DNA from: Kryptolebias marmoratus
Taxonomy: Eukaryota; Chordata; Actinopteri; Cyprinodontiformes; Rivulidae
DNA length: 64,000 bases
NCBI RefSeq assembly: GCF_001649575.2
Contig: NC_051445.1
Coordinates: 6,823,703-6,887,702 of the forward strand
Direction of reading: 5' to 3'
Shown: positions 23,691 through 35,652 of the stretch, one piece after another
Layout: every line of letters begins with the position of its first letter
Numbering within the stretch: the first letter of the stretch is position 1
The notes under the pieces: generated by a model
The model's input: the letters and a program-made list of their open reading frames with translations, nothing else
Databases searched by the model: none
What the model was told of the DNA's origin: nothing
Program-made: the position numbers and the translations under genes

Positions 23691-25249
23691 TGTCCTGATC
23701 AAAAGACCAAAAAATGACATAAAACCTTAAAATTTCACACACTCTCAAACAGAAAACAAACTACAACTTTCTCACAGAGTATGGACTCAAAATGTTTGAA
23801 TCCCACAAGTACTGTAAAATCAACAGTTTTAAGATTAAGTTCACATGAAAGGAAAGCATATCTACACATACAAAGTCTCTTTGTTGTTTTTGTCTTCATT
23901 TGAAAAGTGCTGCAGAAACTCAAAAGATGAGGGGGTCATTGCTCTACCCTGGGAGAATCTCTGTGTACTGCCTGAGATGATATTGTGGGGTGAGGAGAGA
24001 GACAAAGACAAAGCTGCGGCGGCACCAGTCCACTAATCTCACCCAGACCTCCACCTCTTGTGAGACAGTGAAAAAAGGTCACAATCTCCTACCGACCACA
24101 AGGAATTTGTTTTGTACATGTGAGATTTGCCTTGCTCACAGAAAGTTCTGTGGGTGAAGATACCTATGAATGGGATCAGTGTTTCCACATTATGTCACAG
24201 GCCTGTTTATCAGGCTGATTCCTGAGAAGGTTTAAGACCCCTGTCTGATCTACCCAACCACAAACACGTTTAAATAGGCAAACCAGTATTTACACGTTAC
24301 ATGTCTGCACTCCAACATACCAGGCTTCGTGCTGCTTAATTCATGTGAGTATTTATCATTACAAGTGTAATGCCTGGTGAGCCGCAGCAGGGGTAAATAC
24401 TACTTTGGAAATCAGAGGCTCGTAACACGCTGATGCAAGAACAAGAGCTCTAAAGCTTGCGGGTTTGTTCAGGGTCAGCAGTGGAGGAATGCCCTTGCAG
24501 AGCAGATGTAGAACCACTTGGTTTGCTAATACGACCCTGTAAAAATAACACTGCTGACATATTGTAAGACTTCTGTACTCGGGGTGAGCTCAGGACTTTG
24601 GTATGTTTCCCCACACTATGGTTGGTCCTCATCTGGAGCGAGCTACCAGGCAAGCCCAGTCAAAAAATGCATGAGCCAAAAGTTCCTCTTGTGTGGTAGC
24701 TTATTTGCTTATTCCCACTTTTGTTTGTTGCAGTGGAAAGTAACAAAGTAATAAAGCTTTATTGGTTTTTTGTGTGTTTTGTGCTGCTACATATTTCTGT
24801 CTCCCTTTCAGAAGAAAATATTGATCCTTTTATCTTTGTCTGACAGCTAAAGGAACTAATTACTGGCTTGATCAGGAGTTTAGGGAGGCTGATTCTGTGC
24901 TTCTGATGGTTCCCTTAAGTGTGATTAAAATTAGTGTGCATTTTAAAGATCTATAACAGTTATAAGACCAAAGTCTATACTCACTTGCAAAGCAGACACT
25001 ATAATCCTGGAGCTTATTGTTAAGGCTTTTTCTAGCTTTCCATAATAACTTTACCATGTTATACATTTGCATAATGCCTGTGGATATTTTTGGTCACCTT
25101 GGCAGCTGCCTGAAACTGTTGGAATGGCAGATTCACTTCCATTTTACATTTTACATTTTTTTCTATGAACCTAAAGTCCATTTGTGTCACCAGGATTCAG
25201 CACTCTTAGAAACCCTCCCTCAACTGTCACCTAGCTCACATTGCACCCA

Positions 25250-26022
25250 ACCTTGATGGCTCTCGTTGTAGGTGGTGGGCCCACATGAAGGTTGGTTCCT
25301 GTTCTTTTGGGGGGTTTGGCCCAGAAGCCAAGGTTTGACCACCAGGTGCTCACCAGCGAGCACCCCCTCCAGACCTGCCTCCAGGAAAGTGCCCCCATTT
25401 TTCTGTTCTAAGCATGGTATTCTGACAAAAAGGTTGGTTGTTTATCAAGGTCTTTGAGTTACTCTTAGTATGACGCCACCCCTGGGGCCAGCTTGCCATG
25501 GGAAACCCTACCAGGGTGTAATGCCCCAGACAACATAGGTCCCAGTACCAAAAATGTACTCAACCTCATCCACCATGTTAAGGTAGTGATCTTTTGCATG
25601 GGTAGAAAAGAAGGATTGCACCCTTTGGTTCGCAAATGAGTCTCTGTGTCAAGTGGAGGAGTTCCCGAGTGACGGTAGGATGGAGCAAGAGATGGACTGA
25701 CAGATCAGGGTCTTGTCTGCAGTAATGAGGGTGTTATTCCAGTCTGTCTTGGTGAAGAAAAAGCTGAGCCGAAAGGTAAGGCTCTCAAATTATTGGTCAG
25801 TCTATGTTCCAGCCCTGACCTCATTGTCAGCCTCATGAGCCTGAATCATGACCAAAAGAATGAGATCACAGAAGCAAGCAGCAGAAATGAGTTTCCTCTG
25901 TTGGGTGGCCAGGCTCAGCCTTAGAGCTAAGGTGAAGAACTTTATCATCAGGGGAGCATTCGGAGTAAAGCGTCTGCTCCTCTGCATCAAAACTGAGGTG
26001 GTTCAGTGGTTTAGAATGCCAT
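25250..26022 (+). mobile_element. decayed non-LTR retrotransposon (LINE): leader-like block plus reverse transcriptase C-terminus
   Basis: Bases 25250-25600 match in character a high-copy teleost sequence (GGTGGGCCCACATGAAG, ACCAGGTGCTCACCAGCGAG, ACCCTACCAGGGTGTAATG, ACAACATAGGTCCCAG). Bases 25640-26022, read on the plus strand with frame breaks, give the end of a LINE reverse transcriptase: a VKKKLSRK block, then (25848 onward) QAAEMSFLCWVARLSLRAK and LLLCIK, corresponding to the family's QAAEMSFLRRV.GLSLRD..R and LLLRIERSQ.RW. Many stops and substitutions; inactive. The clade is uncertain. Confidence 0.65.
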
Positions 26023-26032
26023 CTGGGTTACA

Positions 26033-26230
26033 GGATAATTACCTTTTAAAGTCAATCCAACTCAAGATGGCTGCCACAGCTAATTGACTTTAGCAAACAC
26101 ATAAATGGCTATAACTCAGCCAATTTTAAAGATACTGAACTACAATCTGGTGTGATAGTAGTTGAGACTAAACCCCAACATATTATCCACACACTAACAG
26201 ATTGCTTGGGATCTTTGAGTTAATGTCAGA
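26033..26230 (-). repeat. dispersed repeat family F, copy 2
   Basis: Reverse-complement fragment with ATCCAACTCAAGATGGCTGC, CACAGCTAATTGACTTTAGC, AAATGGCTATAACTCAGCCA and GTGTGATAGTAGTTGAGA, in the same order as copy 1. It begins directly after the LINE remnant ending at 26022, so it was inserted beside or into it. Confidence 0.6.
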
Positions 26231-28499
26231 TTTTGTAATTTTTTGTGCATCAAACTACTATTTATAAAAGGTTTTTATACTTTTATGTCAAAGTTTCAAC
26301 TTGTCATCTTTTATGTGACGTAAACCGTAAAGCTACCTATAACTTAGATGCAGCATTTAATAGTTCAAGTGTTTTTAGCCTTACTCTTTTGGGCATGATG
26401 TTCATTAGAGTTTATTTAACTCAGGTGTTTCAAGCCATATATTCAACAAGGTTTTTAAAGAAGCAGAAAATCAAATTTCACTGAAACTCTTTTAACTTTT
26501 TTTTTTAAATTGAAACAAAGAGATTTTTTTTTTTCACACAAAAGATCATAGGACACTCTTGAACTTTAAAAGAAAAGACAGAGTGGAAGTCGTACCGTTC
26601 CTACCTCTTTGAATTGACAGCGTGTCTGTCCTCTAATTTGTAGCACACAGCCTGACAGGACCACGCCTCAGAGTGTAAAAGTAGAATTTATAATTAGGGG
26701 GTTGTGGGGAGTTGAGGGGTCAAAGCAGTGCATATCACATTCTCTCAGTTGTGACAGGATCGGGAAAAACACAAGTCACAAGCTTTGGTCACTTAGATTT
26801 AACTGTTTTAATGTTTAAAATACAGTAGTTTATTTCTGTTTTCTCCACACACACAAAAAACTAGTTCTCTACATAACTTTTTTTTATGGTTAAACACTTG
26901 TATGTGAGCAAAAACATATAATATTTAGAAAGACTGGCTGAAGAGGTTGTAGAACGATATGTTGTGCTTTTATCTGAGCAATGCTGCTTCAACACCCGTG
27001 TGACACTAAAGTGGATCCGTTTTTTATCCTCATATGAAGCCATTATGTTGGTGGGGTTTGCAGAAACATACATTGACAACATTTTATTTTGGTGACTGGA
27101 CAAAAATGTGTCGAGATTCTTTTCTTATCCAGATAATAGATGGAATGTGTGAGCTGTAGCCCCACTGTGAGGATGACATTTTGTCATTTTTCTGCAAAAC
27201 AATCCTGACACCTTTTAGAGAAGCAAAAGTTAGTGGATTCATGAGCATTTATATGTATATTTGAAATACATATTGTTTTGTAAATATGCAAGAGATATGC
27301 CATGTTTTGCTTGTTTAGCATAAAGTGTTTTACATTTTTAAAAAGTATTCTGACAAAAACTTTAACCTTTTTGCTATAATTTGTTTCAAATTCTCCAGAT
27401 TGCATAAGTTTGATTCAATCTAATGGAATTCAGTTCTTTTCAAAACAACAAATTCTTTTTGTTTTCTCATAAGTAAATCTAGTTTTGGACTTTCATGTTG
27501 TTCTGTTTTAATAAGACTGTAAATAAACTGTGTAAGTCAGATATTCACCATAAAAATTCAACTTCTGATTCCTTTAAACTGGGGTTGTGGTGAATTAAAG
27601 TTTACTCATCCCAATACCTGCGGCTGAAAACCCCTTGCTGGTTTTCTGACTGAAAAGCTGAAGCCGCCCAAGATCATAGTTTCCAGTTTGTGATCCTTTC
27701 AAAATAAACTATAATCGCAGAAAGACACTGGGACACTTCAAGTTGTTTCTCTTTTGGGTGGGGGTGGGCGGTAGGTGTTGTGTCATAGAAAGCCTGTCTG
27801 GTCAGAACTAAAGTTTATTTCTCCAAACTGAGGCTGTTAACAAGCTATCTACAACAGGTGAGATATTAAATGGTAAAGACATTTCAGCAGAACCCTGTTT
27901 AAAAAAACCTGATGCTTAAATGTCCTTATACTCATGAATCATGAGTGGGTGGTGCTTCTGTCAACAATACTGTGTTTTAATGTATAACCGATTAATCTTA
28001 GTGAGTCAATTGATCTGTTTATGAGTGACACACAACAGCCAGCTGCATCTGAGGTAAACGTCACTCCCACATGTTGAGTCATGTCAGAAAAATGAAAGAT
28101 TAGAACTGCAAAAGGGAAGTGTCAGTTCAAATATTCTGAGGTCACTGCCCTGTTGGGTCCTGTTAGGGCAGAAACCAACAGAGGACACTTTTAGTGCGAA
28201 TAATGTTAAAAAGCTTAATTCAGAAGCTGACCTAAAATGGCCCAGAGGCTCACAGGTTAATCTCTATTATGTATTTATTAGTCTCAATTAAATAAAATCT
28301 ATGACTGATACTGAACAAATAAGCTATTTGTCAAACATTTCCTTTCTGACACATTTGTTGATGGCAGTTTTATGTTATGTAATCATGAAAAAGTTCCACA
28401 GAACTGTTAAAACGAGGAGACAAAGGGCCCTGTAGGAATCTACCCTCCTGTCTGGGCTTCTCTCTGCTCTGTTTGAAGTCTCAGAAAAGAGGGAGGGAG

Positions 28500-28580
28500 G
28501 AATGTTTTTTTTTTTTTTCGTTTTTTTTTGAGGGGGGGTAGGCGGGATCTTGTGACTCACCAGCAACTTCCTCAGTAGTA
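28500..28580 (+). promoter_or_regulatory. fhl3: candidate fhl3 upstream promoter
   Basis: Poly-T followed by a G-rich run (AGGGGGGGTAGGCGGGA), then TGACTCA (28553-28559, AP-1 consensus) and CTTCCT (ETS core), directly ahead of the candidate exon ending at 28746. No TATA box is seen. Inferred from position and motifs only. Confidence 0.3.
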
Positions 28581-28746
28581 GGACAAAAGTACCCGGCGAG
28601 CTGCGTCCATCTTCGGCTCAGAGGTTTGACTTCAGTCAGGAGAAAACAGAAAGTTTTCGGAGGAGCCTCCTGCCAGCTGATCCCAGATCTGATCTCAGAA
28701 CAGGTCTCTGCGGGAAGGTTCGTGCACATTCCACACATCACTCCTG
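28580..28746 (+). other. fhl3: candidate non-coding first exon of fhl3
   Basis: A higher-GC block without a long ORF ends in a strong splice donor, CCTG|GTAAGA (GT at 28747-28748). It lies on the side of utp11 where a divergent fhl3 start is expected, and the first fhl3 coding exon begins with a spliced 19-base leader, so at least one upstream exon must exist. An AP-1-type TGACTCA at 28553-28559 and ETS-type CTTCCT lie just upstream. The 5' boundary is a guess, and other upstream exons are possible. Confidence 0.45.
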
Positions 28747-30499
28747 GTAAGAATCAGCGTTTGTGTGTGTGTTTTTTTTTACCAACTTACATCGTCTTTT
28801 TTTCCACTCGTTTTCCTTCCTTTTTTTACGTTTTTATTGCAAACCCCTTTTATTCTCAGGGAGACATAATCATCTATTGGTTTCTTTTAGGGTTCTTAAA
28901 TTAAAAAAGATAAACTTATAATTCATTGCATAAGGGTAAAAAAAGTTTCTCAAAGAATCAATGAAGTCTGAACATCAAATGAGGTTAAGTATTTAGATTA
29001 TTAGCAAAATAACACCTATTTAGAGCTGCAGTATTTAAAAAATACCATGAAGGGTATCAAGACAGAAAAGAGTTTATGTCTTAAATATTTAATTAGAGAT
29101 TTAGTCTTAGTAATAATAACAGTGGTTGAACAGGTGGGCCTGTTTAAAGTATGTTTAAAGTATAATATCTGTTCTTTATTTTAAGCCTAAAACTCTGCTT
29201 TTAATGTGGAGAGTTTTCAGTAAAACATGTTTAAATGAATGTACAGACATTATATACTGTATATACATATTTTATATGAAAAGGCTGCAAAGCTAAGCAA
29301 ATGAGAGTCATCGGAACCTTTATCTGTTTACTTTACTCTTTTTTTTTTTTCTCTGTTAAACTTTCATCTTTGCTTTTATACCTCTTTATTATCATATATG
29401 AACAAAATTAGAAGTAAGCCAAAAACACTTTTAAATATCATCACCTTGGTGGAGAGATGAGCATCTGAGCTGTATTTCAGAAGAGTTTGGAAGCAATAAA
29501 AGCTCCCAGCTGAGGAGTTGAGCAAAGTCCCTCAGCCTAAACTTGTCTTTCCTCTGGCAGGAGGAAGTGGGATAAGTCAGTGTGTGTCTGCATGGGTGTG
29601 TCTGTGCTGCAGCGTCTGGAGCTGCTCTGGCCATGTATTAATACATCGTAGTATGTGGTGTGTTGCCGTCATCATTGTGATGACTCTTTGGAACACTTGT
29701 TGCTTCATGTGGGTGCAGCAGGGAGGGCAAAGGCCTCGGGTTTGTCAGTAAGGATAATGAATAAGGGTGCAGATTAAAGAAGAGACTTTTTTCACACAAT
29801 GCTATCTTGTTTTGTCTTGGCTTTAGTTTGAAGGCCATTCAGAGGGTTTAGATGCACAACTACAGAGGACATTTTGGAACAGGGAACCCCTTTGTGTGCT
29901 GACAATACATTTGTTTTCAGGAAACTGGAGATGCAAGCTTTTATTTTACAAACTAAGCTAAATTAGAGTCCCTTTTATAAATCTTTAATGTATAAAATTC
30001 TGCCATGTGGGTTTTGGAAGACTTAAACTTTAATTTTCACTGAATATTATTCCCTATAACAGTTTCTGGTCTACTGGAACAGAACAAAACCTGTAAGTAA
30101 AATAACTGACTTACTGTGATCACAAACAGTTGATATCATGAACTTACAGTTGCCTGTTTACACATCCAGCAGACAGGAAGCAACATGTTTGAATATGAAG
30201 TGGCATTGAAGGCATCTGTTACGATGTTCCTTTTAGTGTTGTGTTGCTCTCCACTAGTTCCTAAAAGCTGTTTCCCTGATGATAACTGGCGCACCAGTTT
30301 GTTGCAAATTTTATCTGTCCGGTCTGCAGCAGATGTCCATCAAATATACAGCATGTAAGGTTTATCGTGAAAACTAGTAGACAAAAGCTAAAAACAGAGT
30401 AAACAAAGCTACCATTTCTTGCTTAGGTTTTAGGCAAAAATATTTTGTGATCTGTTGGTGCTTGGAGTATGTATTGTATGTGTGTGTGTGGGGTGGGTG

Positions 30500-30780
30500 G
30501 GATAATCTATCTTTCATGGTAATCACGCCAAGTTTTAGCTAAATATCTGTATAACTGACTGTGTTATAGTTATTTTTGTATTTTCCAAAGTTGATTAGCT
30601 GTAGTGGCCATCTTGAACTGTGTTGACTCGAACAGTTAATCGGTTTTAGAAGTAAATTAAACGATCACTTTCTAAGACATGCATTAAATTCTGTTTATTT
30701 GTTCATGAGATATTTTGCTGACAGACAAATGAACACACAGACAGGAGTATTAACATGATCATCTACCTTTCATGGTAAAG
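30500..30780 (+). repeat. dispersed repeat family F, copy 3
   Basis: Contains CTTTCATGGTAATCACGCCA, TTTTAGCTAAATATCTGTAT, TAGTGGCCATCTTGAACTG and TTCATGAGATATTTTGCTGA then CAGACAAATGAAC. One unit long. No ORF. Confidence 0.65.
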
Positions 30781-31039
30781 AGATTCAGTAATACAATAAT
30801 TAACACTGAACTGGTAAATAGACGCGTACAGCTGCGTGAAATGTCTTTGTAAATTTATTACATGACACATGATCCATTGTCAAATTAAAAATCATTTATT
30901 TATTTACTTTACTTAAGTTCCAAAACCTCACTGTCTTATAAAAGCTGCAATTCAAAGTGTGTTGAATTCTTGAATAATGTACACATGAACTTGAAGACAA
31001 CCCATCCTCAACAAACACTGATGTCACTCCAACCCTTTT

Positions 31040-31480
31040 CTTTTTTGTGTGTAGCTGCAGAATTTACAGCCTGAAGGCCTTTGAGGAACCCTGCTGCACT
31101 CTTACCACTGTCAGATTATTTTTACACAAATTCTTTGTCCCGGGAACAAGTAGAAATAAAGCCCTAGTAGCCAAAAAGCCTGTCATTCTGTCCCATTTAG
31201 CAGCTGGGAAGTTTGCCTCGACAGAACCCACGGGCTCGATAATGTATTTGTTTGCTTTTTTCTTCTTCCTCCCTCTCCGTTTCATTGACCATGGTCACAT
31301 TCCTCGGAGGTCTCAGTGTTTTCCAAAGGTTAGCCCCGCGTGGCGTTTGGAGCCCGGCCAGTTCTAAACTGCAGTGGGACTGCAGCTAAATGAGTCGGAC
31401 TGGTTGCGGCTGGTTTTATGCGTTGGCACCATTTGAAACCTGGCCAACGATAATGACGGAGAAACCGGCGGGCAAGTGTT
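31040..31480 (+). promoter_or_regulatory. CpG-dense, low-repeat block in fhl3 intron 1
   Basis: Within an AT-rich intron, 31320-31480 carries 11 CpG dinucleotides in about 160 bases and the whole block lacks simple repeats. It includes a CATTCCT (MCAT/TEAD-type) motif near 31301. It may be an enhancer or an alternative first exon of fhl3; no ORF here resembles a known protein. Confidence 0.3.
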
Positions 31481-32178
31481 TGCAGGTGGTTCAGGAGCAG
31501 ACTTTGGATTTGTGTGGAACCAGTTCTCTTATGACAAGTCTGTTTCTGAGTGGTGTTTGGAGGGGGAATGGGCACATTTTTTTGTTTGTGCTACATTACC
31601 CCAGAGGCTACTCTCAAGCAGAAGGTTTTCACAATCATATTAGCTAAGTCTGATCACAGATTAGGATGCTGCTTAGACTTGTTTCAAATACAGTTTGTCG
31701 AGGCTTGTGCAGTTCAATTTTAAATGATGTGGGCATTTCCCAATTACCTTCATCCCAGCAGCACCTTTTATTGATGTAACTCCTCTCAAAATGTCAAATG
31801 CAATCCAACTTTTAGCTCTTTTCACTTAAGCAAGGCTGTAGTGCTAACAGAATAAAAGTAGGTGAACTAAAAATATAAATCTATAATTTAGACGATTTTT
31901 TCTGTAGGTTACTGTGGTACCCAGTTCCCTCCTCGGTAGGATGTGGGGGCACGTGTCTGGAAGCAGTAGCATGTCTGCATTCCCTGAAAGGGGGGAAGTG
32001 ACCTCAGATTTCCTGTGTGGGGATCGCCAGGTGCTGTGGTGTTATTGTGAGGGTCGCAAGACTTCCTTCATGGATGCTTTGTTGGTAAACGTCTGAAATG
32101 TGATCTTTTGAGCCAGGGCCCCTGTGGGAGGTAATATCCACCCCCACCCCTTCACAACCCAGCTATGCCCCCCACCCC

Positions 32179-32214
32179 ACACACACACACTTACACACAC
32201 ACACACACACACAC
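32179..32214 (+). repeat. (CA)n microsatellite
   Basis: CA dinucleotides interrupted once by TT; a poly-T tract of about 19 follows near 32238. Confidence 0.95.
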
Positions 32215-33898
32215 TCTCTTCCACGGTATTCAGTCCATTTTTTTTTTTTTTTTTTGTAAAGAGAACACAAACTTTATGTAGTCAGTTAAATAGTGTGAAA
32301 GGTAACCGACTCCCAGCTAATAGAGTAATTATGTTCCTCTAGAGATACAATTACAGGTCTATATCTGGTACTTACCTGCTGCACTCAAAGGAAACCCTGT
32401 TTTTAGAGGAAATACCAAATTGTGAGCACAGAATTGCATATGCCTCATAACTACACAGTTTAATTCAGACTAATTACATGCCAAGAAAGAATGAGGCTGT
32501 TTTGTCTCCCTCCACCCCTCACTGTGTCTACTCCACATCACATCTGTCTGATATATTTGCTGTGAACCAAATCCCTGGAGCATGTTTCTACGTTATCAGA
32601 GTTTCCCACATGTAACAGATGTTGTTTGGGTGCAGAAATCCTGTCGATTCATAGCTGCATCATCACTTCGCACTTTGCGTTGAACAAATGTGTGATTCAG
32701 ACTTGACTGTTTTCCTGCACCCTCGCCTGAGGGGAGGAGGGCAGGGCGACGTAATCGAGGTCTCTGCCACGTAAAAAATTAACAAGACCTGGTGACAGGA
32801 ATGTTATACAAACTTGCAGCGGTTACAGACTCTTCCACCGTCTAACCGGCCTTGTTTGTTCTTGTGAACAAGATCCCAGTAAAACCTGTTTGCATTTCGT
32901 TGAAACGGATGTATCTCTGCTCTAGTTGAACTAAACACCACCAGAAAGTGTTGAAACCTTTTAAAATTTGCATAATGTCATTAATTTCTGAATACCCTGT
33001 CACTAGTATGAGGTAATATCTGGAAAAAAGTACATAAATATTGCAAGTAACATAAAAAAGGAAAAAGGAGTATTCTAGGAAAAAACCCAAATTCCAAAAC
33101 CCAACAAATTGCAGCGGTTTTAATGTAGCATATATAATATATTAATAAATATAATGATTATGTTGGGATGTGGCTAATCATAGGATAACCTATGGTTAAT
33201 GGAGGCCTTTGAGGAGAAGGTTCAGTGAGATGAGTTTCCCCAAAGTACAAGGTAAAAGAAGATGTTATTCTATCCCTATATGTCTCTGCTCTGCTGAGAA
33301 AGATGACAAAGTGAAAAACCAGGACCTATACTTTGTGACGTGACACCACATCTTTATATGTGGCATAAAAGATAAACATTCTGCTGGATTATATTATAAG
33401 CTCTGCTCTTCTGACCTGTAATTATCATGGCTTCTCTTAGAAGTATGTCACTATTAAATTACTGTATGCTTTACTTATTGTAGATTTTGTTAAGAATTTG
33501 ATGCCAAATTTTTGAGGTTGGCTGTTACCACTACACACCACTGTATCTTTGAAATATGACTTTTAGAAAATAGTAGTTGTAATATGAGTACATCAAGGAG
33601 TAAGTTTTGATCCAAATAGAAAGGACAAAATGGTTTTGTTTCCATGGAAGCAACGACGTCATCTTTCCCAGTGCACTTACTTGATTAGGCAACAATTTGA
33701 GAGCATGTGGTAAGAAGTCTTTAACCAAACAGTCGTGCACAGCGGGCATCAAATAAGGCAACAACGCCTTAAGCACAAAATGCCACCATAACTCCTACAG
33801 AGAGTTGGCTGTTAACAAGGAATGTATCTGCAACAACACACTTGCACACTTGCAGAGCTCTTCTCCTGTGTTAGATAATTAAAAACTGGCTTTATATG

Positions 33899-34697
33899 CA
33901 TATATCTATATATACACTGTGTTCCAAATTATTATGCGCCGTAGCCTTGTTCGCATGGGGTGTCCATCAACCAGCCATCCTCCACTCCATCCATCTGGAC
34001 CATCGAGCGTTGCACGGCACTCATCGGTGAACAAAACAGTTTTGAAGTCAGTCTTCATGTATTGTTTGGCCCACTGGAGCCGTTTCTGCTTGTGTGCAGT
34101 GGATAGAGGAGGTCGACAGGATGGCTTACGCACAGCTGCAAATCTCTGAAGGACCCTGCATCTTGTTGTGCGGGGGACGTTGGAGGCACCAGCAGCTTCA
34201 AAAACTTGTCTGCTGCCATGACAAGGCATTTTTGCAGCTGCTCTTTTAATCCGACGGAATTGCCTGTTGGAAAGAGTCCGCAATTTTCCCTTATCAGCAC
34301 GCACACGTGTGTGCTGTGAATCAGCTACATACTTCTTAATTGTGCGATGATCACGATGAAGTGTCTTGGCAATGTTGATTGTAGTCATGCCTTGACCTAA
34401 ACACTCCACAATTTGTTGCTTCTCAGCAGCCGACACATCCTTTTTCTTTCCCATTTTGGCTGAAAATGTAGGCTGCTTAATAATGTGGGACAGCCTTCTT
34501 AAGTAGTCTTGCCTTTAATTGGACACACCTGCCAAACTAATTAGCACAGGTGTCTGCAATTGCTTTCAATGATATAAGGAGCCCTGACACACATCACCAT
34601 CAATGAGTTTAGCTGACAAACCAAAAATTTCTTACCTTGTCACTCCTAAACACGTTTTGCATAATAATTTGGAACACAGTGTATATATAGATATATG
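33899..34697 (-). mobile_element. truncated Tc1/mariner-type DNA transposon with intact terminal inverted repeats
   Basis: Two perfectly matching 39-base inverted arms (33899-33937 and 34659-34697) contain the terminus CACTGTGTTCCAAATTATTA at the inner core and AT-rich TATA tracts outside it. If the real ends are at CACTG, the element is 33915-34681 (767 bp) flanked by TA, as expected for Tc1/mariner. Inside is the 5' part of a transposase gene on the minus strand. Perfect arms and the undamaged reading frame suggest recent insertion. The element lacks the C-terminal half of the transposase, so it is non-autonomous. Confidence 0.85.
33906..34454 (-). pseudogene. 3'-truncated Tc1-like transposase ORF (182 codons)
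   Basis: Starts MGKKKDVSAAEKQQIVECLG. Residues about 8-45 look like the first helix-turn-helix of a Tc1-type paired domain (INIAKTLHRDHRTIKKYV) and about 55-105 the second. The catalytic domain begins at LQWAKQY and the first acidic residue of the DDE triad is Asp144 (in FTDE). The match stops near residue 170; the last ten residues (RIIIWNTVYI) are translation of the terminal inverted repeat. So an internal deletion removed the second and third catalytic acids. It cannot be an active transposase; it could still bind DNA if expressed. Confidence 0.85.
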
Positions 34698-35578
34698 TAT
34701 GTATGTTTGATTCACTGTGCATCCCCACCTGCACCCCCTGCTGCTTTGGTTGTTGTGTTTTAAATGGCTTGTAACTTCAGTTTGCCACAATGCCAACTCC
34801 ACTGGCTTCCAAAATACTTAATAGAGCTCCCACATGTGCAAAGAATGAACTCAGACTAGGACATTACAAAAGAGGAAGTGCCGTCAAGCACTTTGACTGT
34901 TTAAGTTGTTCACATTTTTTATCTGTATGTGCAAGAATGCATTCTGCGTTGCACAGCTGTCTTCCAGGAAGGAACCACAAGGGCCTAACTTATTGGAGAG
35001 TGTAAAGAGCTGTTCAGATTAGAAGTGTTTTAGCCTGTTTGTGATAAGTACAACACTGTTTATTTGGTATGCAGCTGTTGGAGGGAGCATTCCCAGTCAC
35101 TGAAAGTAAACACTGTAAAAATCCATTCGCTGCATGATGAAACTAGCAAGTGATAAAGAATGTGACTCCTTACCCAGAACATCTTGCCTTATCTCACTGC
35201 ATCATCTGTTTTTTATGTATTTTGCTAACGAGTATTTGCAAGCTGTGGCTCAGTCTATCACTTTTGTCTCCGTGTAGGAAAGACAATAGTTTCCACAGCA
35301 GAGACAGGCTGAGACAAGCCAGACTTGCTAGATACACCGAGGTGTGGATTTATGCTTGTTATTTAATTGAACTGTATGTGACAGTTGTGTGCTTCTCAAA
35401 ACACACAGCCCGAGAGTGCACTTGGCATTGCCGAGGCACGCGTTGGCACTTGTTTTTAAAGCTGTCAGAGTCACTGAGAAGGAGTAGGAAGTGGACAGGA
35501 TGTTTGCTGGCCTTCTTTGCCTCCCTGTCTTCTCTTACCTTGGATGCTGACCCGCCCTCATGCAGAGCCTCAGAGGAG

Positions 35579-35652
35579 CCATAAATGGCAGAAAGTGTCC
35601 TTCGTGTGTCTATAAAAGGATGTCAGCTCCTCCATGAGAAGATCACAGCAAG
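35579..35652 (+). promoter_or_regulatory. fhl3: CArG box + TATA box + splice donor: candidate internal fhl3 promoter
   Basis: A perfect CArG box CCATAAATGG (35579-35588) is followed 22 bases later by TATAAAAG (35611-35618) and then by a good splice donor CAAG|GTATGA (GT at 35653). This layout resembles SRF-driven muscle promoters. A start about 30 bases past the TATA box would leave a first exon of only about 12 bases, so the donor link is doubtful. Sequence motifs are seen; promoter function is inferred. Confidence 0.3.

Larger units (their letters stand above)
22911..28499. other. utp11-fhl3 intergenic region
   Basis: Divergent intergenic DNA of about 5.6 kb. It holds repeat family F copies (23.4 and 26.0 kb) and a LINE remnant (25.25-26.02 kb). 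The rest is AT-rich with no recognisable gene; short ORFs have no family resemblance. Confidence 0.5.

Noticed and set aside
29480..29520. AATAAAAGC as a TATA box for fhl3
   Set aside because: A weak match with no splice donor at a suitable distance; the candidate exon at 28.6 kb and the CArG/TATA pair at 35.6 kb are better supported.
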